Shown here piece by piece: positions 16,417 through 24,627 of a stretch of 64,000 bases of DNA. The stretch's first letter is position 1. The number at the start of each line of letters is the position of its first letter. The notes below the pieces were generated by a model. That model was not told the DNA's origin. It saw only the letters and a program-made list of their open reading frames with translations, and ran no database searches. Both the position numbers and the translations under genes were made by a program. The stretch comes from JALZHR01 sp036388475 (lineage in GTDB: Bacteria; Acidobacteriota; Blastocatellia; Pyrinomonadales; Pyrinomonadaceae): the NCBI GenBank assembly GCA_036388475.1, contig DASVRT010000053.1, forward strand, positions 62,001-126,000, given 5' to 3'.

Positions 16417-16626
16417 TTATTTCAACAGTTGATATTGTAATCCTAACGGGTGAAATTGTTTTTGCAAACGGTGAAACAGAAATTTCAACGGTTAACATTG
16501 CAACTCCAACGACTGCAATTATTGTTTCAATTTATGTAATTATTGTTTCAACGCCTGAAACTATTTTTTTAACTTATGAGATAGCTATTTCAAATACTGC
16601 TATTTTTGTTTCAACGCATTAAGGTT
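16417..16626. repeat. array of ten degenerate 21-bp tandem units
   Basis: Ten units, each exactly 21 bases, follow one another without gaps. The shared core is TTTCAAC followed by one base and GTTGAAA, itself a small palindrome; the AA pair at unit positions 8-9 is present in every unit. The array ends six bases from the stop codon of the leftward gene at 16632. The gap 16315-16631 holds nothing else recognisable. One plus-strand frame stays open through all units to a TAA at 16619-16621 but has no normal start codon. Confidence 0.8.
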
Positions 16627-16631
16627 TTTAG

Positions 16632-17081
16632 TCAACCGGGATTTTTCCAGTTTATGCTTTCCAGATGTTCTTTAATCGGGCGCAGCTGTTGGAGCGGGAC
16701 GAAAAATCCGTCGCTGGCATTGTCGGAATTAAACCAGATTCCGTGAACGCCGCCGGCGATAAATTGTTCGAGATAATCGATGATTTTGCCGGTCGGAATG
16801 TCCAGCGTCAAAACCTCGCCGTCCGCGCCCGTCAGATTGTTTTCCTTCGCAAAACGCTGCAAGCGCTCTTTATCGGTAAAAGCCCGAATCATATATTTTC
16901 CGCCCGCATAATTCGCGTTCGAGGCGATATACGGGTTGACGTCGGGAAATTCGCCGCGAGCGATAAAATACCATTCGGGAAGCGCGAAAGCGTGCCCGTA
17001 AAGATTACTCAAATCGTTTATTGCGCCGTTGGATTCGGTGGTTTTCCTCGATAAAGCGTCAAAATCCACATTGTTTGCCAT
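16632..17081 (-). CDS. SseB-like domain protein
   Basis: The 149 residues contain LPEWYFIARGEFPDVNPYI, YMIRAFTDKERLQRFAKENNL and GVHGIWFNSDNASDGFFVPL, a pattern that resembles cytosolic SseB-N-type domains in which a value is fetched and compared (FTD/S, then a C-terminal L-QL-PIK). There is no signal or membrane segment. No biochemical role is known for such stand-alone proteins. The stop codon is followed at once by the 21-bp tandem array. The assignment rests on remembered resemblance only. Confidence 0.5.
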   Translation of the reverse strand: MANNVDFDALSRKTTESNGAINDLSNLYGHAFALPEWYFIARGEFPDVNPYIASNANYAGGKYMIRAFTDKERLQRFAKENNLTGADGEVLTLDIPTGKIIDYLEQFIAGGVHGIWFNSDNASDGFFVPLQQLRPIKEHLESINWKNPG

Positions 17082-17122
17082 AAAATTAATTTCTGCGGTT
17101 TTTCCGGCAGGCTCGCCGTGAT

Positions 17123-17605
17123 TTATTTATCCAGTTCCAGAAAATAAGCGGCGTCGCATCGGGCGCTGTGAATGCCTTCGGTCGTCGGCTGAAAACCGTA
17201 TTTTTCGTAAAGCCCGACGGCTTCTTTCAAAATGCTCGCCGTTTCCAGATAGATGCGTTTGAAGCCGCGCGCTTTCGCCGTTTCAATCATTCTTTCCAGC
17301 ATCTTTTTGCCGACGCCGCGACCGCGCAGCCGGCGGTCGAAATACATTTTCCGCAGCTCGATTGTTTCCGCGTCGAGCGGGTAAAGCCCGATGGTGCCGA
17401 GCAGCTTTCCCGAAGCGTCTTCGATAATTTCAAACACGCCGCCGCGATTCGTATAATTTGCTTCGAGGTCGGCGAGGTCGGCGTCCGTGCCGCCGGTTTC
17501 GATGGTTAAACCGTATTCGCCCAAAATGCCGAAAACGAGATTTTGCACCTTCGCGCAATCTTTATTAACGGCAGCGCGAATAAAGATTTCAAAATCCTCG
17601 CTCAT
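17123..17605 (-). CDS. GNAT-family N-acetyltransferase
   Basis: The 160-residue protein has the acetyl-CoA binding motif RRLRGRGVGKKMLERMI (R-x-x-G-x-G/A), preceded by ELRKMYFD and followed by RIYLETASILKEAVGLYEKYGF, the usual end of the fold. It transfers acetyl from acetyl-CoA to an amine; the acceptor is unknown. Its start overlaps the stop of the upstream gene as TAATG, so the two are translationally coupled. Confidence 0.88.
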   Translation of the reverse strand: MSEDFEIFIRAAVNKDCAKVQNLVFGILGEYGLTIETGGTDADLADLEANYTNRGGVFEIIEDASGKLLGTIGLYPLDAETIELRKMYFDRRLRGRGVGKKMLERMIETAKARGFKRIYLETASILKEAVGLYEKYGFQPTTEGIHSARCDAAYFLELDK

Positions 17606-18501
17606 TAATTTGAGTTCGTGTTGCCGCCGTCGGCGTTTTGATTGGTGTTGTCCGAACCGTTATCGCGATTGTTGATGTAATAAACTTTCTCGTCTCTTTC
17701 GCCGCTTATCAGCCATCTGCCGTCCTGTTTGACGAGTTCCATTTCCTGCTGCACCGAGCCGGTCGAGGTTCTGTCCGGTCTTTTAAAAGTCCAGGTTTTA
17801 TCGAACAGGACGGTTGCCGAATCCGTCGAATGAGACGTGATTTTTATATTATCAATCTGGAGGTCGATAGTCGGGTAACGCTCGAAGGCGCGCAGGCGGT
17901 CGGCGCGGACGTGCTCGCGGTGAATGCCGCTTTCCTTATAATAATTGTCGAGCGTGGCGACATACGATTTGATGTGCGTGTCGATGTCGTGCTTTTCAAT
18001 CGTCGAGCGCCAAACCTCAATCATCGCGGTGATTTCTTTTTTGATTTGATTTTCCTGCTCGGCGTTCAGCGCGACCGAAGTTTTTTTGGCTTCGACCGTC
18101 GCGCTCGGAATCGAAGTCCGCGAATTGGTCACGGACTTTGCGCCCTGCCCGGCAAAATACCAGAAAGCGCCCGCCGTTATGCCGACGGCTAAAAGCGCTC
18201 CGATAATCGACAGCAAAGCGCGATTCGAAGATTTTTTCGGCGGTATGGCGTTGATGGAAGTGTTGTGCGAAGCGGCGGAAGCAAAGGTCGGCGAGCCGGT
18301 ATTCGGTGAAGTCGTATGCGCGCCCGCCGACGGAAAAACGAAACTGCTGTCGTGCAGAGTTTCAGCCTCCTGCCACGAATGCTGACTGCCGGAAATCCGC
18401 GCGCCGAAAGCCTCTTCGACTACCAGCGGAACGCCGTCCGTCAAGCAAAAATTCAGGGTTTCATCGGAATATGAAGAATGGCATTTGGGACAAATCTTCA
18501 T
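17605..18501 (-). CDS. zinc-ribbon membrane protein with NTF2-like extracytoplasmic domain
   Basis: The N-terminus MKICPKCHSSYSDETLNFCLTDG is a short zinc ribbon with three cysteines. A Ser/Thr/Pro-rich linker runs to one membrane helix near residues 97-117 (LLSIIGALLAVGITAGAFWYF). The rest, about 160-285, looks like an NTF2/SnoaL-type alpha+beta domain: MIEVWRSTIEKHDIDTHIKSY, then beta strands with TVLFDKTWTF and WLISGERDEKVYYIN. Similar zinc-ribbon proteins are frequent in Acidobacteriota; the function is not known. It probably forms an operon with the GNAT gene. Confidence 0.6.
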   Translation of the reverse strand: MKICPKCHSSYSDETLNFCLTDGVPLVVEEAFGARISGSQHSWQEAETLHDSSFVFPSAGAHTTSPNTGSPTFASAASHNTSINAIPPKKSSNRALLSIIGALLAVGITAGAFWYFAGQGAKSVTNSRTSIPSATVEAKKTSVALNAEQENQIKKEITAMIEVWRSTIEKHDIDTHIKSYVATLDNYYKESGIHREHVRADRLRAFERYPTIDLQIDNIKITSHSTDSATVLFDKTWTFKRPDRTSTGSVQQEMELVKQDGRWLISGERDEKVYYINNRDNGSDNTNQNADGGNTNSN

Positions 18502-18589
18502 GGCGAATATCTTAACACGAAAAGCTTTTTAAGCCTTGTCTGTATGTAATTTCACAAAGAATTTTGTAAAATTATTGCTGAAATGCCGG

Positions 18590-18619
18590 GTAAAAAAATA
18601 AAAGGAGCAAGCTTGCTCC
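18590..18619 (-). terminator. intrinsic terminator of the tRNA
   Basis: A perfect palindrome GGAGCAAGCTTGCTCC (18604-18619) is followed on the minus strand by a T-rich run made from 18591-18603. It lies 24 bases beyond the tRNA 3' end. Confidence 0.8.
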
Positions 18620-18643
18620 CTTAAACTTTTCGTCTCGAAAATA

Positions 18644-18720
18644 TGGTGGCGGGGGGGAGACTTGAACTCCCGACCTCGGGGTTATGAATCCCGCGCTCTA
18701 ACCAGCTGAGCTACCCAGCC
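18644..18720 (-). tRNA. tRNA-Met (CAT)
   Basis: On the minus strand the 77-nt sequence folds as a cloverleaf with encoded CCA: acceptor GGCTGGG, D-stem GCTC/GAGC, anticodon loop TTCATAA, T-arm GGGAG-TTCAAGT-CTCCC. The anticodon is CAT, so it is elongator Met or the lysidine-modified Ile type. Two pairs do not match: U4 with C69 in the acceptor and A31 with C39 in the anticodon stem. It does not look like an initiator, whose first pair is usually open. Confidence 0.88.
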
Positions 18721-18902
18721 ACGAATAATCAATTATAATTCGACCGGCGAAAAGGTCAAGTTTCTCCGTCCTAAATGAAAAGTTTTTGAGCATTTAATCC
18801 GCAAATCGTATCATTTACTACTTTTATTTCAAGTCTTTGAACACTCATAAAAACAGCACTTTCAAAAAGCAATCCGGTTTAATTGCTAAATTAACAAACT
18901 AA

Positions 18903-18940
18903 AAAGCCGGGCAAGAGTAAAGATGCTCCTGCCCGGCTTT
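18903..18940 (-). terminator. intrinsic terminator of the Tyr/Arg repeat gene
   Basis: Arms AAAGCCGGGCA and TGCCCGGCTTT enclose a 16-base loop partly paired by GAG/CTC. On the minus strand the stem is followed by TTTTT. It lies about 30 bases after the gene stop. Confidence 0.8.
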
Positions 18941-18971
18941 CCGGTTTATCGTCTGAATTTTCAATTACGGA

Positions 18972-19406
18972 TTAATAAATCACGTATCTTCTGGAAGCAT
19001 ACCGCCTTTGATAACCGCGATTCGCTCCTCTTGTGTAGCCACGAATAAAACCGCGCCGGTAAGCACGTCTGAGAGACGAGTTATAGCCGCGATTATAGCT
19101 TCGGTAATAACCTGTGTTGTATGTCGGGTAGTAAACGCGACTGTAGCTTCGGGTATAGCCGCGATTATAGGCAGGATAATACGCGCGACTGTAAGTTCGG
19201 TAATATCTGCGATTATAGGCTCGGTTATAGCCGCGATTATAACGTCGGTTATAGCGGCGGCTGCCCGAACCGATGCTGATTACGATTTGCCTGACGGCAT
19301 TTGCCGTTGCCGTACGGGCAAAAGAATTGTCGGTTTTAGCTTCGGCTGAGGAAGCGAGAAAACCAATTGATGCGATTGACAAAGTAAGTGCCAATAGTCT
19401 TTTCAT
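18972..19406 (-). CDS. secreted Tyr/Arg/Asn-rich repeat protein
   Basis: The ATG at 19406 has AGGAG seven bases upstream and begins a clear signal peptide (MKRLLALTLSIASIGFLASS, cleavage after AEA). From about residue 52 to 140 the chain is a run of tetrapeptides of the type YNRG/YNRA/YSRA/YRRG with Tyr at nearly every fourth position. The coding DNA repeats at 12 bases. The product is strongly basic and aromatic and would be exported. Similar low-complexity Tyr/Arg proteins have no assigned role; binding to surface polymers or self-assembly is possible. Confidence 0.75.
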   Translation of the reverse strand: MKRLLALTLSIASIGFLASSAEAKTDNSFARTATANAVRQIVISIGSGSRRYNRRYNRGYNRAYNRRYYRTYSRAYYPAYNRGYTRSYSRVYYPTYNTGYYRSYNRGYNSSLRRAYRRGFIRGYTRGANRGYQRRYASRRYVIY

Positions 19407-19648
19407 CCCTTTACTCCTTGATAAAAAAATAGCCGAACGCGCCCGCGACACATTTAAAAATTTTATGTGCCGCAAAGGAGAGTTCGACTTCATCAGTAGA
19501 ATACAACTTCAAGCAAAGAGTTTCAAATGATTTGCGGAAAGATAATTGCAAATGATTCGTTTTTGCCGAAATCCGTTTCCGCGAAATTGTTTGTCGGCGG
19601 TCGGGGCAATTCCGTTCTTATATTTATCTAATATGTCATTATAAATAT

Positions 19649-19828
19649 ATGGATTGGAAAGAGAAAATAAACGAACTCGCTTTAAAAGGATTAATCAGCT
19701 ACGGCACGGAAAATGAACTGCAGGATTTCATCTCTGCTGAAATCATCGAAAAGCTGATAGCCGATATACCTGACGAAGACAGCAGCTTCGAGTCGATTAA
19801 ACAGCAGTTAAAAGATAAATGGCTCTGA
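19649..19828 (+). CDS. small acidic hypothetical protein
   Basis: An ATG frame of 59 residues, MDWKEKINELALKGLISYGT then ENELQDFISAEIIEKLIADI, ends LKDKWL. It is amphipathic and alpha-helical in appearance, with no signal or membrane segment. It stands alone between the repeat-protein gene and a convergent terminator that fits its 3' end. No good ribosome site is visible. I do not recognise the family. Confidence 0.5.
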   Translation: MDWKEKINELALKGLISYGTENELQDFISAEIIEKLIADIPDEDSSFESIKQQLKDKWL

Positions 19829-19860
19829 CCTGCGCCCTGAGGAAGCGTGTCGGATAAAGA

Positions 19861-19900
19861 AATAAAAGCCCGCTGCCGGCAATGACAACGGGCTTTTATT
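19861..19900. terminator. bidirectional terminator between convergent genes
   Basis: Perfect 12-base arms AATAAAAGCCCG and CGGGCTTTTATT surround a 16-base loop, with T-runs on both strands. It serves the small gene on the left and the CBS-domain gene on the right. Confidence 0.75.
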
Positions 19901-19920
19901 TACGGCGGCTTGGCTGTGAT

Positions 19921-20961
19921 TTAACTCGCCGTATTTGAGATGGACGCGGTCGGCGCGTTTTTTATTACGGCTGAAATGGCATTTTCCAAAGCCGTTTCGG
20001 ACGAAAAAACTTCGCTCGTGCCGATGACTTCTCCGTTGCCGGCTTTCAGGACAAAATACGGTTCCTCGTTTTTGTTTAATTTACGTTCGAAGCGATTGGC
20101 GTCGGCGGCATTTTCCTTGACCGATTCTATTCCATTCTCGACGGCGCTTCTGGAATTATACAGCTCGCTCGATAAAATGGTTTCTCCGTTTCCGGATTTG
20201 AGATTGAAATAAAACTTTCCGTTGGCGGACGATTTTATTTCAAATCTTCCCGGATTCGATTCGACGCCTCCGGTTATCGGCGCGCGCGTTTCTTTTTTAA
20301 GCTCATCGAAGCGGTTTTGTAAATTATGCTGTCTTTTATTTACTTCGCTCTCGGCGTCTAAATATTGCCGCGTGGTCGAGCCGCTCGTTTCTTCGTGACG
20401 CGCTTTTCGCCCGCCGATAAAATAAGCTAAAACCGCGCCCGAGCCGACGCCGAATAAAAGCGGCAGAAATGAACGGGCATTGACCGCTGATTTATTGCTT
20501 TCCAGATTCTTTGACATCGTCATATTATGCGATTGCGACGAGTCGGAGATTTCCCTTAAAAATTCGGTCGTGCGGGCGGGCTTCGGGCTGTATTGCGCGA
20601 GGTCAGCCTGCGCCACGATACCGCAGCAGCCGCCTTTTTCATCGACCACCAGAATACGTCTGATGTCTCTTTCCTCCATCGCCCTGAAACATTCTTCGAG
20701 ACTCGAATCGGGCTGAATGGTGGCAATATCGATGGACATAATATCCGAAGCCTTCATCGCCAACGGATTTTGAGCGGCAGCCACCGTCCGGATAGTAATA
20801 TCGCGGTCGGTAATCGTGCCGACAGGTTTCTTGTTCGATTGATTATCGACCACCGGAATACATCCGCAATCGTTTTCAATCATCATTCGCGCCACTTCCT
20901 GCAAACTCGAATCCGGTGTGCAGCAAGCCGGATTTTCCGACATAACTTCTCTTACCTGCAT
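19921..20961 (-). CDS. CBS-pair protein with membrane segment and two DUF1508 repeats
   Basis: Residues 1-125 are a CBS pair (VREVMSENPACCTPDSSLQE; DIMSIDIATIQPDSSLEEC) with PVGTITDRDI at the nucleotide site. A single hydrophobic stretch follows near 167-182 (FLPLLFGVGSGAVLAYFIGG). The C-terminal 110 residues are two YegP/DUF1508 repeats (RFEIKSSANGKFYFNLKSGNG; RFERKLNKNEEPYFVLKAGNG). CBS pairs sense adenine nucleotides; DUF1508 domains are small beta-alpha units of unknown role. AAGGAGGAAG precedes the start. The order CBS - membrane - YegP is unusual. Confidence 0.82.
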   Translation of the reverse strand: MQVREVMSENPACCTPDSSLQEVARMMIENDCGCIPVVDNQSNKKPVGTITDRDITIRTVAAAQNPLAMKASDIMSIDIATIQPDSSLEECFRAMEERDIRRILVVDEKGGCCGIVAQADLAQYSPKPARTTEFLREISDSSQSHNMTMSKNLESNKSAVNARSFLPLLFGVGSGAVLAYFIGGRKARHEETSGSTTRQYLDAESEVNKRQHNLQNRFDELKKETRAPITGGVESNPGRFEIKSSANGKFYFNLKSGNGETILSSELYNSRSAVENGIESVKENAADANRFERKLNKNEEPYFVLKAGNGEVIGTSEVFSSETALENAISAVIKNAPTASISNTAS

Positions 20962-21232
20962 TATCTTCCTCCTTGAATTAACTAAATGTGAAGCGAATTA
21001 ATACGCTTACTTAGAGTTTATAAAGAGAAGCAATTATTATTCCCCAACCGATACAAAGAAACCGGAAATCGTCGTTCGATACTCTCAAAATGATAACGGC
21101 TGCCTCCGCCTAAATCCGAAAAATTGTTTCTTCACCGAATCATTTCGATTTCTCGTAACCCGCCGGTTTTGGGAATTTCAGCCGGAAATTGTATCATTGA
21201 AAGATACTTAAACCGTCAAAACGGAAATTATA

Positions 21233-22498
21233 ATGCATATCCCGATTGTCTTTGCCGCCGCGGTCGAAGTCGGCGTCATCTTTGACTTGTTTCTGATGAT
21301 TGTTTTCGCCAAGCTTCTGGCGGAAATCTTCGAGCGTCTGCGGCAGCCTGCCGTCGTCGGCGAAATCCTGGCGGGAATTTTGATTGGACCGAGCCTGCTC
21401 GGCTGGGTTCAGCCGTCGGAAGTTATCGGCGTGCTGGCGGAAATCGGCGTTATTTTTCTGCTTTTTATGGTCGGTTTGGAAACAAAGCCGCAGGCGATTT
21501 TAAAAGTCGGAATGAAAGCGGCAATCGTCGCCGTGCTGGGCGTAATTATCCCGTTCGCGGCGGGCTACTTGATAATGTTTTTGACCGGCAGAAGCAATAT
21601 CGAAGCGATGTTTCTAGGCGCGGCGCTGGTCGCCACATCGGTCGGCATCACGGCGCGCGTGCTTTCCGGAATGAATTTATTGGACGCGGAGACGGCGCGA
21701 ATCATTCTCGGCGCGGCGGTGATTGACGACATTCTCGGACTGCTGATTTTAGCCGTCGTCAAAAGCATCAGTACGACGGGCGTCAATTATCTGAGTCTTG
21801 CCGTCACCGCCGGCTTGGCAATCGGATTTACGGTGCTCGTGGCGGGCTTAATCGCTCCTTTTCTGACGCGAATCGCGCCGAAAATCCAGCGTCTCAGAAT
21901 CGGCGATTCGTTATTTATTTTTGGTTTGATACTCTGTCTGGGGCTTTCGGTCGCGGCGGCGTATATCGGCGTGGCGGCGATTATCGGCGCGTTTCTGGCG
22001 GGAATGGCGCTGGCGGAAAGCGCCGAGGACAATCACGAGATGCACCGGCAGACGCGCGGCTTAACGGAATTTCTCGTGCCGTTTTTCCTCGTCAATATCG
22101 GGATGCAGTTAAAGCTCGAAATCTTTCGCGACGCTTCCGTCATCGTTTTGGCTCTGGTCGTCACGCTGGCTGCCGTTGTAACCAAGCTCGTCGGCTGCGG
22201 GCTTGCCGCGCTCGATTTAGGCTGGCGGCGAGCCGGACAAATCGGGATGGGAATGGTGCCGCGCGGCGAGGTCGGCGTCGTCGTCGCGCAAATCGGGCTG
22301 ACGCTGGTGACCGTCGAAGGCACGCGCGCCATCGACGACAATCTTTTCGGCGTGATTCTTTTTATGGCGGTGGCGACGACGCTGATTGCGCCGCCGTTTA
22401 TCAAGATGTTGTTTGCCGGTGAAGATGCCGCCGATAATAAAATCGACACGGACGACGCGGGCGGGAGTTTGCCCGAACGCCTTTCGCCGCTCGGGTGA
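21233..22498 (+). CDS. cation/proton antiporter, CPA2 family
   Basis: The 421-residue protein has about twelve helices. Signatures of the Kef/NapA-type fold are RLRQPAVVGEILAGILIGPS in helix 2, MVGLETKP, ATSVGITARVL and DDILGLLILAVV, the last holding the paired acidic residues that bind the cation. It exchanges Na+ or K+ for protons across the inner membrane. No TrkA-N regulatory domain follows, so it is the short form. A GTATC...GATAC hairpin lies before the start. Confidence 0.9.
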   Translation: MHIPIVFAAAVEVGVIFDLFLMIVFAKLLAEIFERLRQPAVVGEILAGILIGPSLLGWVQPSEVIGVLAEIGVIFLLFMVGLETKPQAILKVGMKAAIVAVLGVIIPFAAGYLIMFLTGRSNIEAMFLGAALVATSVGITARVLSGMNLLDAETARIILGAAVIDDILGLLILAVVKSISTTGVNYLSLAVTAGLAIGFTVLVAGLIAPFLTRIAPKIQRLRIGDSLFIFGLILCLGLSVAAAYIGVAAIIGAFLAGMALAESAEDNHEMHRQTRGLTEFLVPFFLVNIGMQLKLEIFRDASVIVLALVVTLAAVVTKLVGCGLAALDLGWRRAGQIGMGMVPRGEVGVVVAQIGLTLVTVEGTRAIDDNLFGVILFMAVATTLIAPPFIKMLFAGEDAADNKIDTDDAGGSLPERLSPLG

Positions 22499-22505
22499 AA
22501 GGCGT

Positions 22506-22580
22506 TTACGAATTACGGATGATTGAAGAAACTCAAACGCTTGAATTTAATCGACCATTCGTAATTCGTAATTCGTAATT
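22506..22580. repeat. inverted period-7 repeat after the antiporter gene
   Basis: The left part has acgaattacgg; the right part carries attcgta three times in tandem and ends gtaatt. The two are complementary over the repeated unit. Confidence 0.7.
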
Positions 22581-22644
22581 TCGCAATTGTTTTTGCAACG
22601 CTCGTTTCGGGTTCTGTAATCATAGACACGAAGAAGGTAAGCTT

Positions 22645-23577
22645 ATGCGTTTCAAATTTTACATTTTCGTTTTAGTAGTTTTAGCGTTTGGTTGGAGTAG
22701 TTTTGTGCCGGCGCAGCCGGTCAAGCCGGCGGCACGTTCGATTACGGTTGTTACCGAGCCTAACGCGATTGTCTGGATTGACGACATCCGGCGCGGCGCG
22801 ACCGATGCGAGCGGAAAGCTTCTTGTCAAGACCGTTCCGGGCGGCATCAGAAAACTCCGCGTTCGCGCCGAAGGCTTTAAAGAAGCTGCGCAGACTCTGA
22901 CCGCCGCGCAGAAAGGCGAAATAAAAGTCGCGCTCGTTAAAACCACCGACGAAGCCGAACTCGCCTTTCAGCAAGCCGAAGCGGCGACAATCATTGACCG
23001 CGAAAAATCCGTCGAGCTTTACCGCAAAGCCGTCAAACTCCGCCCCGGATTTGCCGAGGCGCAGCTCGGCTTGGCGCGCGTGCTTTCGGATAACAACGAT
23101 AATGAAGAGGCTTTGAAGACAATCCGCGAAGCCAGAAAAATCAAGCCCGTTTACCCGGAAGCGTCCGCCGTCGAAGGCAGAATTTATCGCTCCGAAGGCG
23201 ACGACGAAAAAGCCGTCGTCGCTTTCAAAAGAGCTATCCGGGAAGGCAAAGGCTTTCAACCGGAAGCGCACACGGGATTAGGTTTGCTTTACAAGGAAAG
23301 AGCCGAAGGTTTCGGCTCGGAAGGCGATTTGGAACAGGAAAAAACCAACTACGACCTCGCCGCCGCCGAATTCAAAATAGCTCTGCAACAGCTTTCGGGC
23401 GCGCCCGACGCGGAAATTGTTTACCAGATGCTCGGCGTCTCTTACGAAAAACAGCAGAAATACGCCGAAGCCATCAGGATTTACGAGGAATTTCTGCGCG
23501 TTTTTCCCGACAGCACGGAAGCCAGCGCCGTCCGCTCGTTCATCGTGCAGGCGCAGAAACAGATGAAAGAGCAATAA
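22645..23577 (+). CDS. exported PEGA-domain and TPR protein
   Basis: A signal peptide (FYIFVLVVLAFGWSSFVPAQ) leads to a PEGA-type beta domain at about 35-85 (ITVVTEPNAIVWIDDIRRGA, GGIRKLRVRAEGF). The rest is TPR helices: AELAFQQAEAATIIDREKSVE, FAEAQLGLARVLSDNNDNEE, and a final EKQQKYAEAIRIYEEF repeat. TPR proteins of this kind hold other proteins together in the periplasm or outer envelope. No partner gene is evident; the gene stands alone between two period-7 repeats. Confidence 0.83.
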   Translation: MRFKFYIFVLVVLAFGWSSFVPAQPVKPAARSITVVTEPNAIVWIDDIRRGATDASGKLLVKTVPGGIRKLRVRAEGFKEAAQTLTAAQKGEIKVALVKTTDEAELAFQQAEAATIIDREKSVELYRKAVKLRPGFAEAQLGLARVLSDNNDNEEALKTIREARKIKPVYPEASAVEGRIYRSEGDDEKAVVAFKRAIREGKGFQPEAHTGLGLLYKERAEGFGSEGDLEQEKTNYDLAAAEFKIALQQLSGAPDAEIVYQMLGVSYEKQQKYAEAIRIYEEFLRVFPDSTEASAVRSFIVQAQKQMKEQ

Positions 23578-23578
23578 A

Positions 23579-23640
23579 AGTGAGAAGTGATAAATGATAA
23601 CTGAAAAAAGATTTTAATTATCAGTTATCAGTTATCACTT
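23579..23640. repeat. inverted period-7 repeat between convergent genes
   Basis: The left arm reads gtgagaa, gtgataa, atgataa, ctgaaaa; the right arm reads tcagtta, tcagtta, tcactt. It fills the gap between the convergent TPR and hydrolase genes. Confidence 0.8.
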
Positions 23641-23644
23641 CTTT

Positions 23645-24541
23645 TCACATTTTAGCTTTCAAAAAATCCAACACGATTCGATTGTATTCGCGCGGGTTTT
23701 CCATATTCAGATGATGGCTCGTGCCAGCGATAACTTCTTTTTTTGCGCCGCCGATTTTCGTCGCCAGCGTGTCGGCAATTGTGAGAATGAACGAAAGGTC
23801 TTTGTCGCCGACGATGACCAGAGCCGGCGCTTTTATTTCCGAAAGACGGTCGATAGTCATCTGTTTCGACCACGTTAAAGGTATCGGTTCGGGCGTCGGT
23901 CCCCAATATTTGTAATTGTCGATGAGCATCTGTTCGCTGCGGCGGCGAAATTCAGCGTTGGTTTTTCCGGCGACGAAAAACGGGTGTTTCATCCACATCT
24001 CGATTGCCGTTTTCATTCCTTTTTCATCCGCCGCTTGGTAAACGGCTGCCGATTGCGCGCTGCGCGGTGATTTGTCGCCTCTTAAACCCGACCCGCTGAA
24101 AACCAGTTTTTCGACCATTTCCGGATGTTCGAGCGCGAAATCGGCGGCAATCATTCCGCCTAAGGATGAGCCGACGAACGACGCTTTTTCGATTTTCAGG
24201 AATTTGAGCAAAGCGTATAAATCATCGACGTGAGAGAAAGCGTTTTGAGGAAAATCCGACTTGTTAAAGCCGCGCAAATCGTAGCGCACGACGCGGAAAT
24301 TTTTCGCAAACTTTTTAAATTGGTCGTCCCACATACGGCTGTCCGCCAGCCCGCCGTGAATAAAAACGACCGCGCGTCCCTTTCCGGCGGTTTCGTAATA
24401 CAGCCGACCGCCGCCGACTTCAGCCATTCCCGACGTTGCGGATTTGTCTAATGCTTGACTGCCGACGGTCAGCATTTGAAATAAAATCAAAGTCCCGACC
24501 GCCATCAATAACTTGCCGCTCAAATATCGTGTTCTGCTCAT
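23645..24541 (-). CDS. alpha/beta hydrolase, exported or membrane-anchored
   Basis: A hydrophobic N-terminus (LLMAVGTLILFQMLTVGS) precedes an alpha/beta hydrolase domain: oxyanion loop VVFIHGGLADSRMWD, nucleophile elbow FVGSSLGGMIAADFAL, acid in LVIVGDKDLSF and the late His in AGTSHHLNMENP. The complete Ser-Asp-His triad suggests an active esterase or related enzyme. GGAGAAATT precedes the ATG. Substrate unknown. Confidence 0.85.
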   Translation of the reverse strand: MSRTRYLSGKLLMAVGTLILFQMLTVGSQALDKSATSGMAEVGGGRLYYETAGKGRAVVFIHGGLADSRMWDDQFKKFAKNFRVVRYDLRGFNKSDFPQNAFSHVDDLYALLKFLKIEKASFVGSSLGGMIAADFALEHPEMVEKLVFSGSGLRGDKSPRSAQSAAVYQAADEKGMKTAIEMWMKHPFFVAGKTNAEFRRRSEQMLIDNYKYWGPTPEPIPLTWSKQMTIDRLSEIKAPALVIVGDKDLSFILTIADTLATKIGGAKKEVIAGTSHHLNMENPREYNRIVLDFLKAKM

Positions 24542-24627
24542 AATTTCTCCAATTAAATCTGAATTCTAAGCAAACTTTGTCGAAAGGAAAACTTTATGTT
24601 TCAAACGGGAAATTGCCTGGCAGAAGC

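Noticed and set aside
16417..16626. CRISPR array
   Set aside because: Units are contiguous with no spacers, are highly degenerate, and no cas gene lies nearby.
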